DNA from: an uncultured Aeromonadales bacterium
GTDB taxonomy: Bacteria; Pseudomonadota; Gammaproteobacteria; Enterobacterales; Succinivibrionaceae
Length of the DNA stretch: 60,731 nucleotides
NCBI GenBank assembly: GCA_902761645.1
Contig: CACWLF010000005.1
Coordinates: 1 to 60,731, forward strand
Direction: 5' to 3'
Numbering within the stretch: the first letter of the stretch is position 1; each line of letters starts with the position of its first letter. Under the pieces are notes generated by a model. That model did no database searches, was not told the DNA's origin, and saw nothing but the letters and a program-made list of their open reading frames with translations. The position numbers and the translations under genes were made by a program. This document shows positions 1 through 9,387 of the stretch, in pieces.

Positions 1-73
1 AACATCTGCAGAACGTAATTATCGTAGGTTATTTTTTATTATCTTTCTTGTTTTCTTATAGGATAGTTATCAT

Positions 74-3000
74 ATGCAAACAAAAATTAGCAAACTAGCC
101 ATGCTAACAATGCCCTGCTTGATTGCAGTATCATTGGTTGCATGCGGTGGCAGTAGTCACCATAGTAGTAATGGCGGAAATCATGATGAAGGAACAATCG
201 GAACCACTGCCGATTGGGTAGTAAGTGAAGGTAAATCAAACACTAATATGGTGCAGGTACTCCCTGAAATGAAGGACACTTGTATCATTGAAAATGGTAC
301 CATTGCCGTTAGTGGTGATGTATGGGATGCCTATGGAGCGTGGATATGGGATCCTAATAATGATGATAAAAATTTGTGGGATGGTGCATCCTGGCCTGGA
401 GAAGAATTTACAGCCAATGTTGTAAACGGTTGTTCCGCTGTTGTTAGAAATATTCTTCCTCCTGAATTGGTAGTCGATGCCGCTCAGAAATACAAATCTA
501 TTGATGGCTATAATATTATTATCAATAATATGAATAACGGCGGACAGACCGCTGATCTTAAAGGTCTTTCCAACACCAATAATTGTGTTACCCTGCTCAA
601 AGTTGATGAAAAAACAGTTGTAGGCGAATTAGGCCCTGCTCGTGAGTGCGGTGTTAATGTTGAGGGACAGACTGTTTCCGATGCAGATGTTAAAACCGAT
701 GTATATGCATATAATGGCAGTACCAAGTTAGCAGAAGAGAAAACAGTTGAAATCAATGAAATTTCCGGCAAGGAAGGTTCAGACTCTACAGAAGTAACGT
801 TGCTGATCAAGGGTGCAAATGTAGATCAAAATTCCAAAGGTTTCTACTGGTTTAATGATGACAGCAGTAATAAAGCAGAGTTTACAAATGGTGATATTAT
901 AAAGATAGGTTCAGGATTAAAAGTAGCTGATGGAGAAAAGGCAAACGGTAACCTGCATTTGCAGTTTGTAACAAAAGACGCTGACGGTAATGACGTAACG
1001 GTAGAAAAGGTTTATAAATTCACCAAATCATTCAGTGAAAAGAACCAGGAAGCCCGTATGACAAAACCAACTAATACTCTTGGTGCAACATACAGCGCAG
1101 ATAAGACAGTATTCCGTATCTGGTCTCCAAGCTCTGCTGATGTAAAGGTAACTGTTGAAGGTACTGAATATGTAATGAATGAAGTTAACCTGGAAGGTTA
1201 TTCAAAAGTTTATGAAGCATCTGTTGATGGTGATTTGGCCGGCAAAGCCTATCAGTTTACTATCGGTGGAAAGAAGGTTCGTGATCCATATGGTAGAATG
1301 GCTGCTAACGGCAGTGACACAGCTAATATAGTTATGGATATGTCACAAACAGAACCGGAAGGCGGATGGGTTGACGCTCCTGAACTGAAGAACAGAGAAG
1401 ATTCAATAATTTATGAAGTTCACGTTCGTGACTTCACTATTGATGATACTTCTGGAGTTGATGCTGACAAGAAAGGTCGCTATTTGGGTATGGTACAACC
1501 AGGTACCACCTACGGTAATTTGAAGACAGGTATTGACCACTTGAAAGAATTAGGTGTTACACACGTTCAACTTCAGCCAATTTACGATTATGCAACATGT
1601 TCAGATGTAGATTCACAAAGCGGAAACTGCTACAACTGGGGTTATGATCCTTGGAATTACAATATTCCTGAAGATCGTTATTCTTCAGTATTTGGAACAG
1701 ATAAATATAACGAAAAGATCAAAGAAGTTAAGACCATGGTTAATGAATTCCACAAAAACGGAATTCGCGTAATTATGGACGTTGTGTACAACCATACCTA
1801 TGATAAGACTGTATTCCAGGATATTACCGACAGATATTACATGGGTGATAATGATTTATCAGGTTGCGGTAACGCAATTAATGCCGACAACAACATGGTA
1901 TGGACAATGATTCGTGATTCAATGGATTACTGGGTATCCGAATTCCATATTGACGGTTTCAGACTTGACCTTGCCGGTGTCTTTGGCATTAAAGACTTCT
2001 CTGATTGGGGTGTTTATTTGAATAAACAGCATCCGGGAGCAAATCTGCTGATTTATGGTGAGCCTTGGACCGGTGGCGGTGATTCTTCTGCAATCACAGA
2101 TCCTGTTCGTACAGGTAGAATGTTTATGCAGGATAAAGATGCTCACGTTGGTGCATTTAACAACAGAATCAGAAATTGTTTGAAATCATCTAGCGATTCC
2201 GGTAAATCCACATCTGATGTGTCAAAGTTAGGTTTTATTTTTAATCAACTGAATACTGACTGGGATTCAAACGGTACAGATGAAAACGGAAATGCATTAA
2301 ATGGCAATAAAGAATGTGTATTCATGAGCGTTAAAGCAGGCGTAAGAACAGCCGATGCTCCAGATGAAGTAAAGGATGAATGGAGTGCTCAGGGTTTCTC
2401 CGATCCTGAACAGGCAATTTCATACATAACCGCTCATGATAACCTTGCATTACGCGATAAGATCGAGGATGCATCTCTTAATGGCACAAAACTTTATAAC
2501 CAGGACGAAGTTAAGACAATTCAGGCTTATGCTAACAGTATCATCATGATCAGCCAGGGTATTTCATTTATTCACGGTGGTGAAGAATTTGGTAGAACCA
2601 AGGCTGCTGCAGGTACCGAAGGCGAAAGTCCTATGTGGAATACCTACAAGACAACGACAGGAGCCAACGACTTCAAGTGGGATCTCAAATCAGAATGGAA
2701 TGATGTGTTCAATACTTACAAGGCATACATTAACATGCGTAAGGAACATCCTTCATTCCGTATGACCACTGCAAGTGCAATCAACTCAAACGTTACATTG
2801 GATGAAAACAGTACAAATGAAACTGTTATCATCAATATCAACGGTAAAGCAGTTAATGATACTTGGGGATCTATCAAGGTTGTTATGAACAGCAAGGATA
2901 ATGATGTTGATGTAGCTGGTGTTGATGAAATGACCAAAGTTGCAGACGGAAAAACAGTTGGTGATGTTGAAAACAATAACACTGCTGCTGCAAGATCCGT

Positions 3001-3694
3001 TTCAATTTGGATGACTGCAAATGAAGATGCTGACAGCAAAAAACATGAACAGCTATATGTTGCTGGTAACGTAACAGGAAACGACTGGCCAAGAGTTGAA
3101 TTAGCGTATGATGCAAATTCTGGCAAATGGTACTCGGATGCATATGTCTTTTCGGCAGATTCTGAGTTTAAAGTATTAGGTCAAGACAATTGGGATGACA
3201 ATAATCAAATTTTTGGTTCTTGTGCTGGAGGTCACAAGAGTAACGAATTGGTAAGCAATACAACTTGTAAAGCTGACACTGGTAAAGATTCTGGTAATGT
3301 GTCTCCAAATCAGACTGGTACTTATAGACTTGTTGTAGATGATCAGAATATGACTTGGGAACTTGTTGACGTGTCAACAAGTAAAAATGAAAAGTTGTAT
3401 TTCGTAGGTTCAGATACCAATTGGCAATTTTCTGAAATGGAATATTCAAAAGGCAAATGGTACTCAGATGAATATGCCTTTTCAGCGAATTCTGAATTTA
3501 AGGTAACGAATCAGAACAATTGGGATGGTGGTATTTGGGGTGCTTGTGCTGACCATGGCGCTCAAGAATTGGTTGCTAATAAAGATTGCGGTGGCAACGC
3601 AGGTAATATTATGCCTCGGAAAACAGGTAGTTATGCACTCGTTGTTGACGATCTATTAATGACATGGTCTCTAGAAGAAGTAGAACCTGAGTAA
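74..3694 (+). CDS. pulA: Pullulanase-type GH13 lipoprotein with C-terminal starch-binding-like repeats
   Basis: Likely cleaves alpha-1,6 branches in pullulan or starch at the cell surface or in the periplasm. The N-terminus is a lipoprotein signal ending in lipobox LVAC (Cys about residue 24), followed by a Ser/Gly/His-rich tether. Residues about 60-340 are probably carbohydrate-binding or linker domains, then a CBM48-like module. The GH13 catalytic domain shows the pullulanase signature YNWGYDP near residue 519, region I DVVYNH near 570, region II GFRLDL with nucleophile Asp near 631, region III YGEPW with acid/base Glu near 663, and region IV TAHDN near 787. Two homologous modules of about 100 residues close the protein (about 992-1100 and 1107-1206), each with a KWYSD.Y.F..(N/D)SEFKV core and paired cysteines. 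At 1206 residues it is in the range of large bacterial pullulanases. The gene is single, with AGGAT as ribosome site, and a strong terminator follows. Exact substrate is inferred. Confidence 0.9.
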   Translation: MQTKISKLAMLTMPCLIAVSLVACGGSSHHSSNGGNHDEGTIGTTADWVVSEGKSNTNMVQVLPEMKDTCIIENGTIAVSGDVWDAYGAWIWDPNNDDKNLWDGASWPGEEFTANVVNGCSAVVRNILPPELVVDAAQKYKSIDGYNIIINNMNNGGQTADLKGLSNTNNCVTLLKVDEKTVVGELGPARECGVNVEGQTVSDADVKTDVYAYNGSTKLAEEKTVEINEISGKEGSDSTEVTLLIKGANVDQNSKGFYWFNDDSSNKAEFTNGDIIKIGSGLKVADGEKANGNLHLQFVTKDADGNDVTVEKVYKFTKSFSEKNQEARMTKPTNTLGATYSADKTVFRIWSPSSADVKVTVEGTEYVMNEVNLEGYSKVYEASVDGDLAGKAYQFTIGGKKVRDPYGRMAANGSDTANIVMDMSQTEPEGGWVDAPELKNREDSIIYEVHVRDFTIDDTSGVDADKKGRYLGMVQPGTTYGNLKTGIDHLKELGVTHVQLQPIYDYATCSDVDSQSGNCYNWGYDPWNYNIPEDRYSSVFGTDKYNEKIKEVKTMVNEFHKNGIRVIMDVVYNHTYDKTVFQDITDRYYMGDNDLSGCGNAINADNNMVWTMIRDSMDYWVSEFHIDGFRLDLAGVFGIKDFSDWGVYLNKQHPGANLLIYGEPWTGGGDSSAITDPVRTGRMFMQDKDAHVGAFNNRIRNCLKSSSDSGKSTSDVSKLGFIFNQLNTDWDSNGTDENGNALNGNKECVFMSVKAGVRTADAPDEVKDEWSAQGFSDPEQAISYITAHDNLALRDKIEDASLNGTKLYNQDEVKTIQAYANSIIMISQGISFIHGGEEFGRTKAAAGTEGESPMWNTYKTTTGANDFKWDLKSEWNDVFNTYKAYINMRKEHPSFRMTTASAINSNVTLDENSTNETVIININGKAVNDTWGSIKVVMNSKDNDVDVAGVDEMTKVADGKTVGDVENNNTAAARSVSIWMTANEDADSKKHEQLYVAGNVTGNDWPRVELAYDANSGKWYSDAYVFSADSEFKVLGQDNWDDNNQIFGSCAGGHKSNELVSNTTCKADTGKDSGNVSPNQTGTYRLVVDDQNMTWELVDVSTSKNEKLYFVGSDTNWQFSEMEYSKGKWYSDEYAFSANSEFKVTNQNNWDGGIWGACADHGAQELVANKDCGGNAGNIMPRKTGSYALVVDDLLMTWSLEEVEPE

Positions 3695-3723
3695 TACCCA
3701 TTGTACTTAGACCTATAATTTGT

Positions 3724-3757
3724 AAAAGATCCGATATATTTCGGATCTTTTTTATTT
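3724..3757 (+). terminator. Intrinsic terminator after the pullulanase gene
   Basis: AAAAGATCCGA and TCGGATCTTTT form an uninterrupted stem around a 6-nt loop, running into a T tract. It sits 30 bp after the stop codon. Confidence 0.85.
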
Positions 3758-3846
3758 TAATAACGATATAGTGAATATCTAATTTTTATTAATCCTTCAC
3801 CAAAACAAGTCCTGCTTCTATCAATCATTTAATTGGAATTTATCGT

Positions 3847-3875
3847 TTAACTATCATCCGGCAATATAGTAGAAT
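3847..3875 (+). promoter_or_regulatory. Candidate sigma70 promoter for yggT-yggU
   Basis: TTAACT (-35) and TAGAAT (-10) are separated by 17 bp. The -10 lies about 60 bp before the yggT start, directly after the previous gene's terminator. Confidence 0.45.
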
Positions 3876-3937
3876 ATGGACAAACGAAATTAATCTTAAG
3901 ATGTAATTTAACTGTTTTAATCACCCAGGGATCATAA

Positions 3938-4540
3938 ATGAATTCGCTAATAATTTTTGTTCTTACTCTTTTCAATGTGATAATCAGTCTTTTTATTCTC
4001 AGGATCTGGTGTCAGTATCTGAGGGTAAACACCAATAATGTAATCGCCAGAACAATTCTGTTATTTACCAGACAGGCGATAAATTTGGCCGGTAACAAAG
4101 TGAAGAACGGTTTTAACATATCAGCATGCATAATTATTGCTGCTTTGGTATTTATTAAACTGTCAGTTGAATATTTCATAATTTTTGATGTTGGAGATAT
4201 TATTGAAAATAATGGTTCAATGCTTGTTATTCTGGTTTACTTTGCGCTTAAACCTGTTTTGTTTATCATTAAATTATTCTTTATAGTACTGCTCACTGTT
4301 GTAATCGTTGATGCGATATTATCATGGTTCGGATACACTCCGATCAAGAGTATGACAAGCAGTATGCTCATGCCTGTATATCAGAAAATGCGCAGATTCA
4401 TTCCACCGATTGGCATGATAGATATAACACCGATGATTTTAATTTTCGGTTTGTATATTCTTGAATATCTGGCGGAAGTATTATTCAGCCAGATGTTCGG
4501 CGCTCCTTTCGCCATTTTTCTGTGTTCCGCTTTGGTCTAG
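3938..4540 (+). CDS. yggT: YggT family integral membrane protein
   Basis: A 200-residue membrane protein with two YggT repeats. Each has an N-terminal hydrophobic segment (residues about 3-22 and 107-128) and an amphipathic stretch with a W.(Y/G)..P or P...P pattern; the second repeat holds WFGYTP and IPPIGMIDITPMI. The family is found in bacteria and plastids. Its biochemical role is uncertain; it has been linked to osmotic stress and to envelope or division functions. AGGGA lies 7 bases before ATG. The stop codon (4538-4540) is followed almost at once by yggU, so the two are translationally coupled, as in E. coli. The usual proC/yggS partner genes are not next to it here. Confidence 0.85.
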   Translation: MNSLIIFVLTLFNVIISLFILRIWCQYLRVNTNNVIARTILLFTRQAINLAGNKVKNGFNISACIIIAALVFIKLSVEYFIIFDVGDIIENNGSMLVILVYFALKPVLFIIKLFFIVLLTVVIVDAILSWFGYTPIKSMTSSMLMPVYQKMRRFIPPIGMIDITPMILIFGLYILEYLAEVLFSQMFGAPFAIFLCSALV

Positions 4541-4548
4541 GTGAAAAA

Positions 4549-4833
4549 GTGGAACTGTTGGTTTCTTTGGTAATTCAGCCGAAAGCCAGCCGGGATCAGA
4601 TTGTAGGCTGGCTTGGTGAAGAACTCAAAATTGCCATTACCGCACCTCCGGTAGACGGCAAGGCAAACGAGCATCTGCGCCGATATCTGGCAAAAATATG
4701 CGGAACTTCATTCAGTAAGGTTACCGTTGTAAAGGGTGAAACCAATCGGCATAAAACCATAAAAATAGAAGATTACAAAAAGCTCCCCGGTAATTTAAAA
4801 TCCCTGCTGGATGAAAAAGGAATAAATTACTGA
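4549..4833 (+). CDS. yggU: UPF0235/DUF167 family protein YggU
   Basis: A small soluble protein of the DUF167 family with the hallmark segments IQPKASRDQIVGW, IAITAPPVDGKANEHL and KGE..RHKTIKI. The fold is known but the function is not established. I place the start at GTG 4549: an AGGTGA ribosome site at 4539-4544 precedes it by 4 bases, and the protein then begins like E. coli YggU just before the conserved core. An in-frame GTG at 4522 inside yggT would add nine residues and lacks such a site. It forms a pair with yggT. Confidence 0.85.
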   Translation: MELLVSLVIQPKASRDQIVGWLGEELKIAITAPPVDGKANEHLRRYLAKICGTSFSKVTVVKGETNRHKTIKIEDYKKLPGNLKSLLDEKGINY

Positions 4834-4951
4834 ACATCAGTTTTTGGTATCATGACATGCAGCGTGACTCTTATTATTTCATCAATTTGAAGTTTACATT
4901 TTCAGGATATGCCGGGACCTTGTTATTCAAGGTCTGACAATATATTAAAGT

Positions 4952-4980
4952 TGCAAAAACAGCTTTAAAAAACTACAATA
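4952..4980 (+). promoter_or_regulatory. Candidate sigma70 promoter for valS
   Basis: TTGCAA and TACAAT are spaced by exactly 17 bp, a good match to consensus. The predicted transcript would have a leader of about 125 bases before the valS start at 5113. I see no leader peptide or T-box-like element in it. Confidence 0.6.
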
Positions 4981-5112
4981 AGCGATATTAAAATTGTGAT
5001 TTGAGAGTTATTTTTCTCGTTCATAATAGTTGGCCATCTAAAAAATTTAATTCATCATTCATAGCATCTGAAGTTTTCAACTTTAGTACTAAATAAAGAA
5101 CGGAATAACACA

Positions 5113-7971
5113 ATGGAAAAAACTTTTGATTCAAAAGCCATAGAACAAAGAATTTATCAGAACTGGGAAGCCAAAGGTTATTTCAAACCAAACGGCAATA
5201 AAGACGCATCAACATATTGTATTATGCTTCCTCCTCCGAACGTAACAGGAAGTCTGCATATGGGGCATGCTTTCCAGCAGACAATTATGGATACGCTGAT
5301 CCGTTACAGAAGAATGAACGGAGACAATACACTGTGGCAGGCTGGAACCGATCATGCCGGAATTGCCACACAGATGGTTGTTGAAAGAAAAATTGCAGCT
5401 GAAGAACAGAAGACCAGACAGGATTATGGAAGAGATGCTTTCATTGACAAGATTTGGCAATGGAAGGAACAGTCCGGCGGAACAATCACAAAGCAGATGA
5501 GAAGACTCGGAGATTCCGTGGACTGGACACGTGAACGTTTTACCATGGACCCGGGTTTATCCAAGGCGGTTCAGGAAGTTTTTGTTCGTTTATATCAGGA
5601 AGATTTGATTTATCGCGGAAAAAGACTGGTAAACTGGGATCCGAAGCTCCGCACCGCAATCTCTGATCTGGAAGTTGAAAACAAGGAAATCAAGAGCCAT
5701 ATGTGGCATCTTCGATATCCGCTTGCCGACGGTGCTGTTACCAATGAAGGTAAAAATTATCTGGTAGTGGCAACCACCAGACCTGAAACAATGCTGGGCG
5801 ATACAGCCGTAGCTGTAAACAGCAACGATCCTAGATATAAGGATTTAATCGGAAAGTTCGTGTTATTGCCTCTCGTTGATCGCAGAATTCCGATTGTCGG
5901 TGATGAACATGCCGATATGGAAAAAGGAACAGGTTGCGTTAAGATCACACCTGCTCACGACTTCAACGATAATGAAGTCGGAAAACGCCATAACCTTCCT
6001 ATGATCAACATATTAACCGAGGATGCATGTATTCGTGAAGAGGCGGAAGTATTCAACACAAACGGAGAGCCTTCAACAGAATACTCAACATACATACCTG
6101 AAGAATATCGTAATTTGGAACGTTATGCAGCCCGCAAAGCTATTCTGGCAAAATTCGAGGAACTTGGTCTGCTTGAAAAAACAGAAGATCATGTGCTTCA
6201 GCAGCCATACGGAGATCGCGGAGGAGTTCCGATTGAACCGATGCTGACAGATCAGTGGTACGTGCGAGCTTCAATTCTTGCCAAACCGGCAATCGAGGCT
6301 GTTGAGGACGGTCGTATTCAGTTTGTACCTAAAGCATATGAGAACATGTATTTTGCCTGGATGAGAAACATTCAGGACTGGTGTATTTCCCGTCAATTAT
6401 GGTGGGGCCACAGAATCCCGGCATGGTATGATGAAAAAGGCAATGTTTACGTTGCAAGAAATGAGGAAGAAGCACGTAAGCTCAACAATCTCGGTGCAGA
6501 CGTAAAATTACGTCAGGATGAAGATGTCCTGGATACATGGTTCAGTTCTGCATTATGGACATTCTCAACATTGGGCTGGCCTGAACAGACTCGGGAATTA
6601 AAAACATTCCATCCGACTAATGTACTTGTAACCGGTTTTGATATTATATTCTTCTGGGTTGCACGCATGATCATGATGACTATGCACTTCATGAAGGATG
6701 AAAACGGTAACAGTCAGGTTCCATTCAAAACTGTATATGTAACCGGTCTCATTCGTGATGAAGAAGGTCAGAAGATGAGTAAATCCAAAGGTAATATACT
6801 GGATCCTCTCGATATGATCGACGGTATTTCCCTGGAGGAACTTGTAACCAAACGTACCGGAAATATGATGCAGCCACAGATGGCGGAAAAGATCGCCAAA
6901 AGAACCCGCAAGCAGTTTGCCGACGGCATTGAGGCTCACGGTACGGATGCATTGAGATTCACTCTTGCCGCTCTGGCTTCCACCGGCCGTGATATCAACT
7001 GGGATATGAAACGTCTGGAAGGCTATCGTAATTTCTGCAACAAATTATGGAACGCAAGCAGATATGTACTGATGAACGCGGAAAATAAAACGATAACCAG
7101 ACCTGATGCAAAAGATCTGACCCTGGCTGACAGATGGATTTTATCCCGTCTGCAGATTGCCGTTAAAGATTTGCGTTCAGCTTTGGATAACTACAGATTC
7201 GATCAGGCAGCTTCAGTTCTTTATGAATTTATCTGGAACGAATTCTGCGACTGGTATCTCGAATTGACCAAACCTGTTTTATGGCACGGTTCGGATGTCA
7301 ATAAAAATGCAACCATCCATACACTGCTCCGGGTTCTGGAAACTCTCCTGAGACTTGCTCATCCGATTATTCCTTTTATTACAGAGGAAATCTGGCAGAA
7401 TGTTGCTCCGCTCGTTGTTGATAACTTCAAAGCAGATTCCACAATCATGCTGCAGGACTACCCAGCATATGAAGAGAATCTGGTAGATTCCAAAGTGATG
7501 AGTCAGTTAGATTTTATTAAACAGCTGATTATCAACGTAAGAAATATCCGTGTAGAAGTTCAGGTTGGCCCGAGCGTAAAATTAAACGCATTGCTTAAAG
7601 CCACCGAGGAAGATGCAGCTACTACATCAGCGAATATTGACTTTATTAAGGCTCTGGCAAACCTTGAATCAATTTCAGTTCTTGCGGCAGATGCTGAAAA
7701 ACCTCTGTCCATCACCAAGTTGATAGGTGAAACAGAATTGTTAATTCCAATGGCAGGATTAATCGACAAGGATGCAGAACTTCAGAGACTGGATAAGGAA
7801 ATTGCCAAACTCGTTGGCGAATGCGATCGCATCAACAAGAAACTTGGCAATGAGTCTTTCGTAGCCAAGGCTCCTGCCAATGTCATCGACAAGGAAAAGG
7901 AAAAATTAGCGGGGTATACAGCGCAGCTTAATAAATTAAAGGAACAGTATCAGTCCATTAAAAACCTTTAA
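5113..7971 (+). CDS. valS: Valine--tRNA ligase
   Basis: Class I aminoacyl-tRNA synthetase that charges tRNA-Val with valine in the cytoplasm. At 952 residues it is full length. It starts with the family pattern for ValS, including [15 protein letters not shown] with the HIGH-type motif HMGH near residue 50. The CP1 editing domain lies at about 200-370 and includes [10 protein letters not shown] and the [14 protein letters not shown] segment. The second class I motif KMSKSKGN is near residue 555, the anticodon-binding helices follow, and the last 70 residues form the ValS coiled-coil arm rich in Lys/Glu. The gene is monocistronic, with its own promoter and a terminator downstream. Confidence 0.98.
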   Translation: MEKTFDSKAIEQRIYQNWEAKGYFKPNGNKDASTYCIMLPPPNVTGSLHMGHAFQQTIMDTLIRYRRMNGDNTLWQAGTDHAGIATQMVVERKIAAEEQKTRQDYGRDAFIDKIWQWKEQSGGTITKQMRRLGDSVDWTRERFTMDPGLSKAVQEVFVRLYQEDLIYRGKRLVNWDPKLRTAISDLEVENKEIKSHMWHLRYPLADGAVTNEGKNYLVVATTRPETMLGDTAVAVNSNDPRYKDLIGKFVLLPLVDRRIPIVGDEHADMEKGTGCVKITPAHDFNDNEVGKRHNLPMINILTEDACIREEAEVFNTNGEPSTEYSTYIPEEYRNLERYAARKAILAKFEELGLLEKTEDHVLQQPYGDRGGVPIEPMLTDQWYVRASILAKPAIEAVEDGRIQFVPKAYENMYFAWMRNIQDWCISRQLWWGHRIPAWYDEKGNVYVARNEEEARKLNNLGADVKLRQDEDVLDTWFSSALWTFSTLGWPEQTRELKTFHPTNVLVTGFDIIFFWVARMIMMTMHFMKDENGNSQVPFKTVYVTGLIRDEEGQKMSKSKGNILDPLDMIDGISLEELVTKRTGNMMQPQMAEKIAKRTRKQFADGIEAHGTDALRFTLAALASTGRDINWDMKRLEGYRNFCNKLWNASRYVLMNAENKTITRPDAKDLTLADRWILSRLQIAVKDLRSALDNYRFDQAASVLYEFIWNEFCDWYLELTKPVLWHGSDVNKNATIHTLLRVLETLLRLAHPIIPFITEEIWQNVAPLVVDNFKADSTIMLQDYPAYEENLVDSKVMSQLDFIKQLIINVRNIRVEVQVGPSVKLNALLKATEEDAATTSANIDFIKALANLESISVLAADAEKPLSITKLIGETELLIPMAGLIDKDAELQRLDKEIAKLVGECDRINKKLGNESFVAKAPANVIDKEKEKLAGYTAQLNKLKEQYQSIKNL

Positions 7972-8032
7972 TTGCATGCAGATTTCAGCATTAACTATTA
8001 AGAGCAGTATTTATATACGCTATTGATGAAAT

Positions 8033-8065
8033 AACTTCTCAATCTTATGATTGAGGAGTTTTTTT
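8033..8065 (+). terminator. Intrinsic terminator after valS
   Basis: ACTTCTCAATC and GATTGAGGAGT form an 11-bp stem (one G-T wobble) with a TTAT loop, followed by seven T residues. Confidence 0.85.
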
Positions 8066-8093
8066 CAGATTTCAATAACGTGGTTATAAACAA

Positions 8094-8678
8094 ATGACAG
8101 TCAAGACATCAAATTTTTCATATCCCCGGATTACCATTAATCTTCAGGGATGGATAAACGAGTGTACGCAAATCCACAGCCCCCACTTCAATGAGCGGCC
8201 AGACATCACAGATATATCACTGCTGGTAATTCATAATATCAGTCTTCCTCCAAACCGATACGGAGGAAACTACATTACCGATCTGTTTATGGGTCAGCTT
8301 GATCCTGCGGAAGATCCGTATTTTGAAAATATATACAAAATGGAAGTTTCCTCTCATTTTCTGATCAGAAGAACCGGTGAAATTATTCAGTACGTTTCCC
8401 TATTCAGCAGAGCATGGCATGCAGGCAAATCATACTTTGACGGCAGAGAAAACTGCAATGATTTTTCCATAGGAATCGAACTGGAAGGAACGGACACAGA
8501 TCCGTACACCGACAATCAGTATTCTTCACTTATCACTTTGACCGAAGCAATCAGAAGCAAATTCCCGCGAATTACTAAAAAACGAATCACAGGACACTGC
8601 AATATTGCTCCGGAACGCAAAACTGATCCAGGGGAATCATTTAATTGGAACTTTTATCTCAATCATCTATCTAACTGA
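8094..8678 (+). CDS. ampD: 1,6-anhydro-N-acetylmuramyl-L-alanine amidase AmpD
   Basis: Cytoplasmic zinc amidase that removes the peptide from anhydro-muropeptides during cell wall recycling; in many relatives it also controls the AmpC/AmpR inducer. No signal peptide is present, consistent with AmpD rather than AmiD. The Amidase_2 fold shows LLVIHNISLPP with the first zinc His near residue 46, CNDFSIGIELEGTD in the middle, and ITGHCNIAPERKTDPG with the second His and the zinc Asp near residues 167-178. Length (194) is typical. The gene stands alone between the valS terminator and a small exported protein; no ampE follows. Confidence 0.93.
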   Translation: MTVKTSNFSYPRITINLQGWINECTQIHSPHFNERPDITDISLLVIHNISLPPNRYGGNYITDLFMGQLDPAEDPYFENIYKMEVSSHFLIRRTGEIIQYVSLFSRAWHAGKSYFDGRENCNDFSIGIELEGTDTDPYTDNQYSSLITLTEAIRSKFPRITKKRITGHCNIAPERKTDPGESFNWNFYLNHLSN

Positions 8679-8716
8679 TCGGGAACTAATAAATCCAAAA
8701 TACCAAAGGAGTTTAG

Positions 8717-9118
8717 ATGAAAAAATTATTGTTTTTTATCCCTATTTTCTTTGCATTGGGTGCACTATGCGAAACAGCCAGCGCAGAAGTAAGTGTTACG
8801 ATTGGAGCACCCCGTGTAACTGTACCTATTTCACCAAGCGTAACGTGCGGTCCTTTCGGAGAACCATGCTATAGAACACGCACTTATGTTGAACCGACTA
8901 TAGTGGTACCTTTACCAGGATATTACTACTACGATTATGATTACTATTATCCAAGGTACTATAGACCGTATCCTCATCACTATGGTCCGCCTCCTCCACC
9001 GCCAAGATATCACGGCGGTCATCATCACGGATGGCATCATGGTCCTCCTCCACCAAGATATCACGGTGGTCATCATGGAGGACACCACGGAGGTCATCAC
9101 GGAGGACACCGCAGATAA
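8717..9118 (+). CDS. Small exported His/Gly/Pro/Tyr-rich protein
   Basis: A 133-residue protein of unknown function. It has a clear Sec signal peptide (KK, a hydrophobic core, and cleavage after ETASA near residue 24) and an AAAGGAG ribosome site. The mature part begins with a short beta-like region with two cysteines (CGPFGEPC), then a Tyr/Asp/Arg-rich stretch of the YYYYDYDYYYPRYY type. It ends in a low-complexity tail in which RYHGG and GGHH units repeat between PPPPP runs. About 20 histidines in the last 50 residues suggest binding of nickel, zinc or copper, or adhesion to the wall or polysaccharide. Similar low-complexity exported proteins occur in many proteobacteria, but none has a defined role I can apply here. 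A terminator follows, so it is its own unit or is read through from ampD. Confidence 0.75.
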   Translation: MKKLLFFIPIFFALGALCETASAEVSVTIGAPRVTVPISPSVTCGPFGEPCYRTRTYVEPTIVVPLPGYYYYDYDYYYPRYYRPYPHHYGPPPPPPRYHGGHHHGWHHGPPPPRYHGGHHGGHHGGHHGGHRR

Positions 9119-9140
9119 ACGATTATTTAGTTCCTTATAC

Positions 9141-9168
9141 AATCCCCTTGCAATGCCAGGGGATTTTT
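9141..9168 (+). terminator. Intrinsic terminator after the His-rich protein gene
   Basis: AATCCCCT and AGGGGATT pair around a 9-nt loop and run into TTT. It lies 23 bp past the stop codon. Confidence 0.8.
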
Positions 9169-9279
9169 ATTGCTTATCAAACAGTCCATCCTATCTGTTT
9201 TTTATGATTTAATACCAAAATCAAATTCTGAATCTTGTTCGGGATTTTTAAATTAGTTCTATCTTGGCATCAAATTGCT

Positions 9280-9285
9280 TATAAT
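9280..9285 (+). promoter_or_regulatory. Candidate -10 element of the acnB promoter
   Basis: A perfect TATAAT. A -35 hexamer 17 bp upstream (TTCTAT) is poor. If used, transcription starts near 9292, giving a leader of about 95 bases and ruling out the upstream in-frame ATG at 9235 as the acnB start. Confidence 0.4.
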
Positions 9286-9309
9286 ATCATTAGTAAATCT
9301 GTTCATTCG

Positions 9310-9328
9310 GATAATGATTATCATCCGA
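9310..9328 (+). promoter_or_regulatory. Candidate Fur box in the acnB leader
   Basis: Starting at 9310 the sequence reads GATAATGATTATCAT and continues CCGA. I count 14 of 19 matches to the classical Fur consensus (GATAATGATAATCATTATC). It lies just downstream of the predicted start site, a position where a repressor would block transcription. The flanking CGGAT and ATCCG also allow a small hairpin in the RNA. Confidence 0.5.
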
Positions 9329-9387
9329 TACTGAGCCGGATTCCTATCAATTATTTAGTTTTACAAAGAAGTTCAAAGGAGAACCTC

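Noticed and set aside
2577-3449. Several open frames of 60-136 codons antisense or out of frame to the pullulanase gene
   Set aside because: Composition and lack of start signals mark them as shadows of the coding frame; the same holds across the dcw cluster and elsewhere.
8912-9142. A 76-codon frame antisense to the His-rich gene, and an overlapping + frame at 8937-9212
   Set aside because: The repeats of the real gene generate long open shadow frames; neither has a ribosome site or signal sequence.
9235-9387. Upstream extension of acnB from ATG 9235
   Set aside because: No family similarity, no ribosome site, and a candidate -10 and Fur box lie within it; the GTG at 9388 has a strong site and aligns with AcnB.
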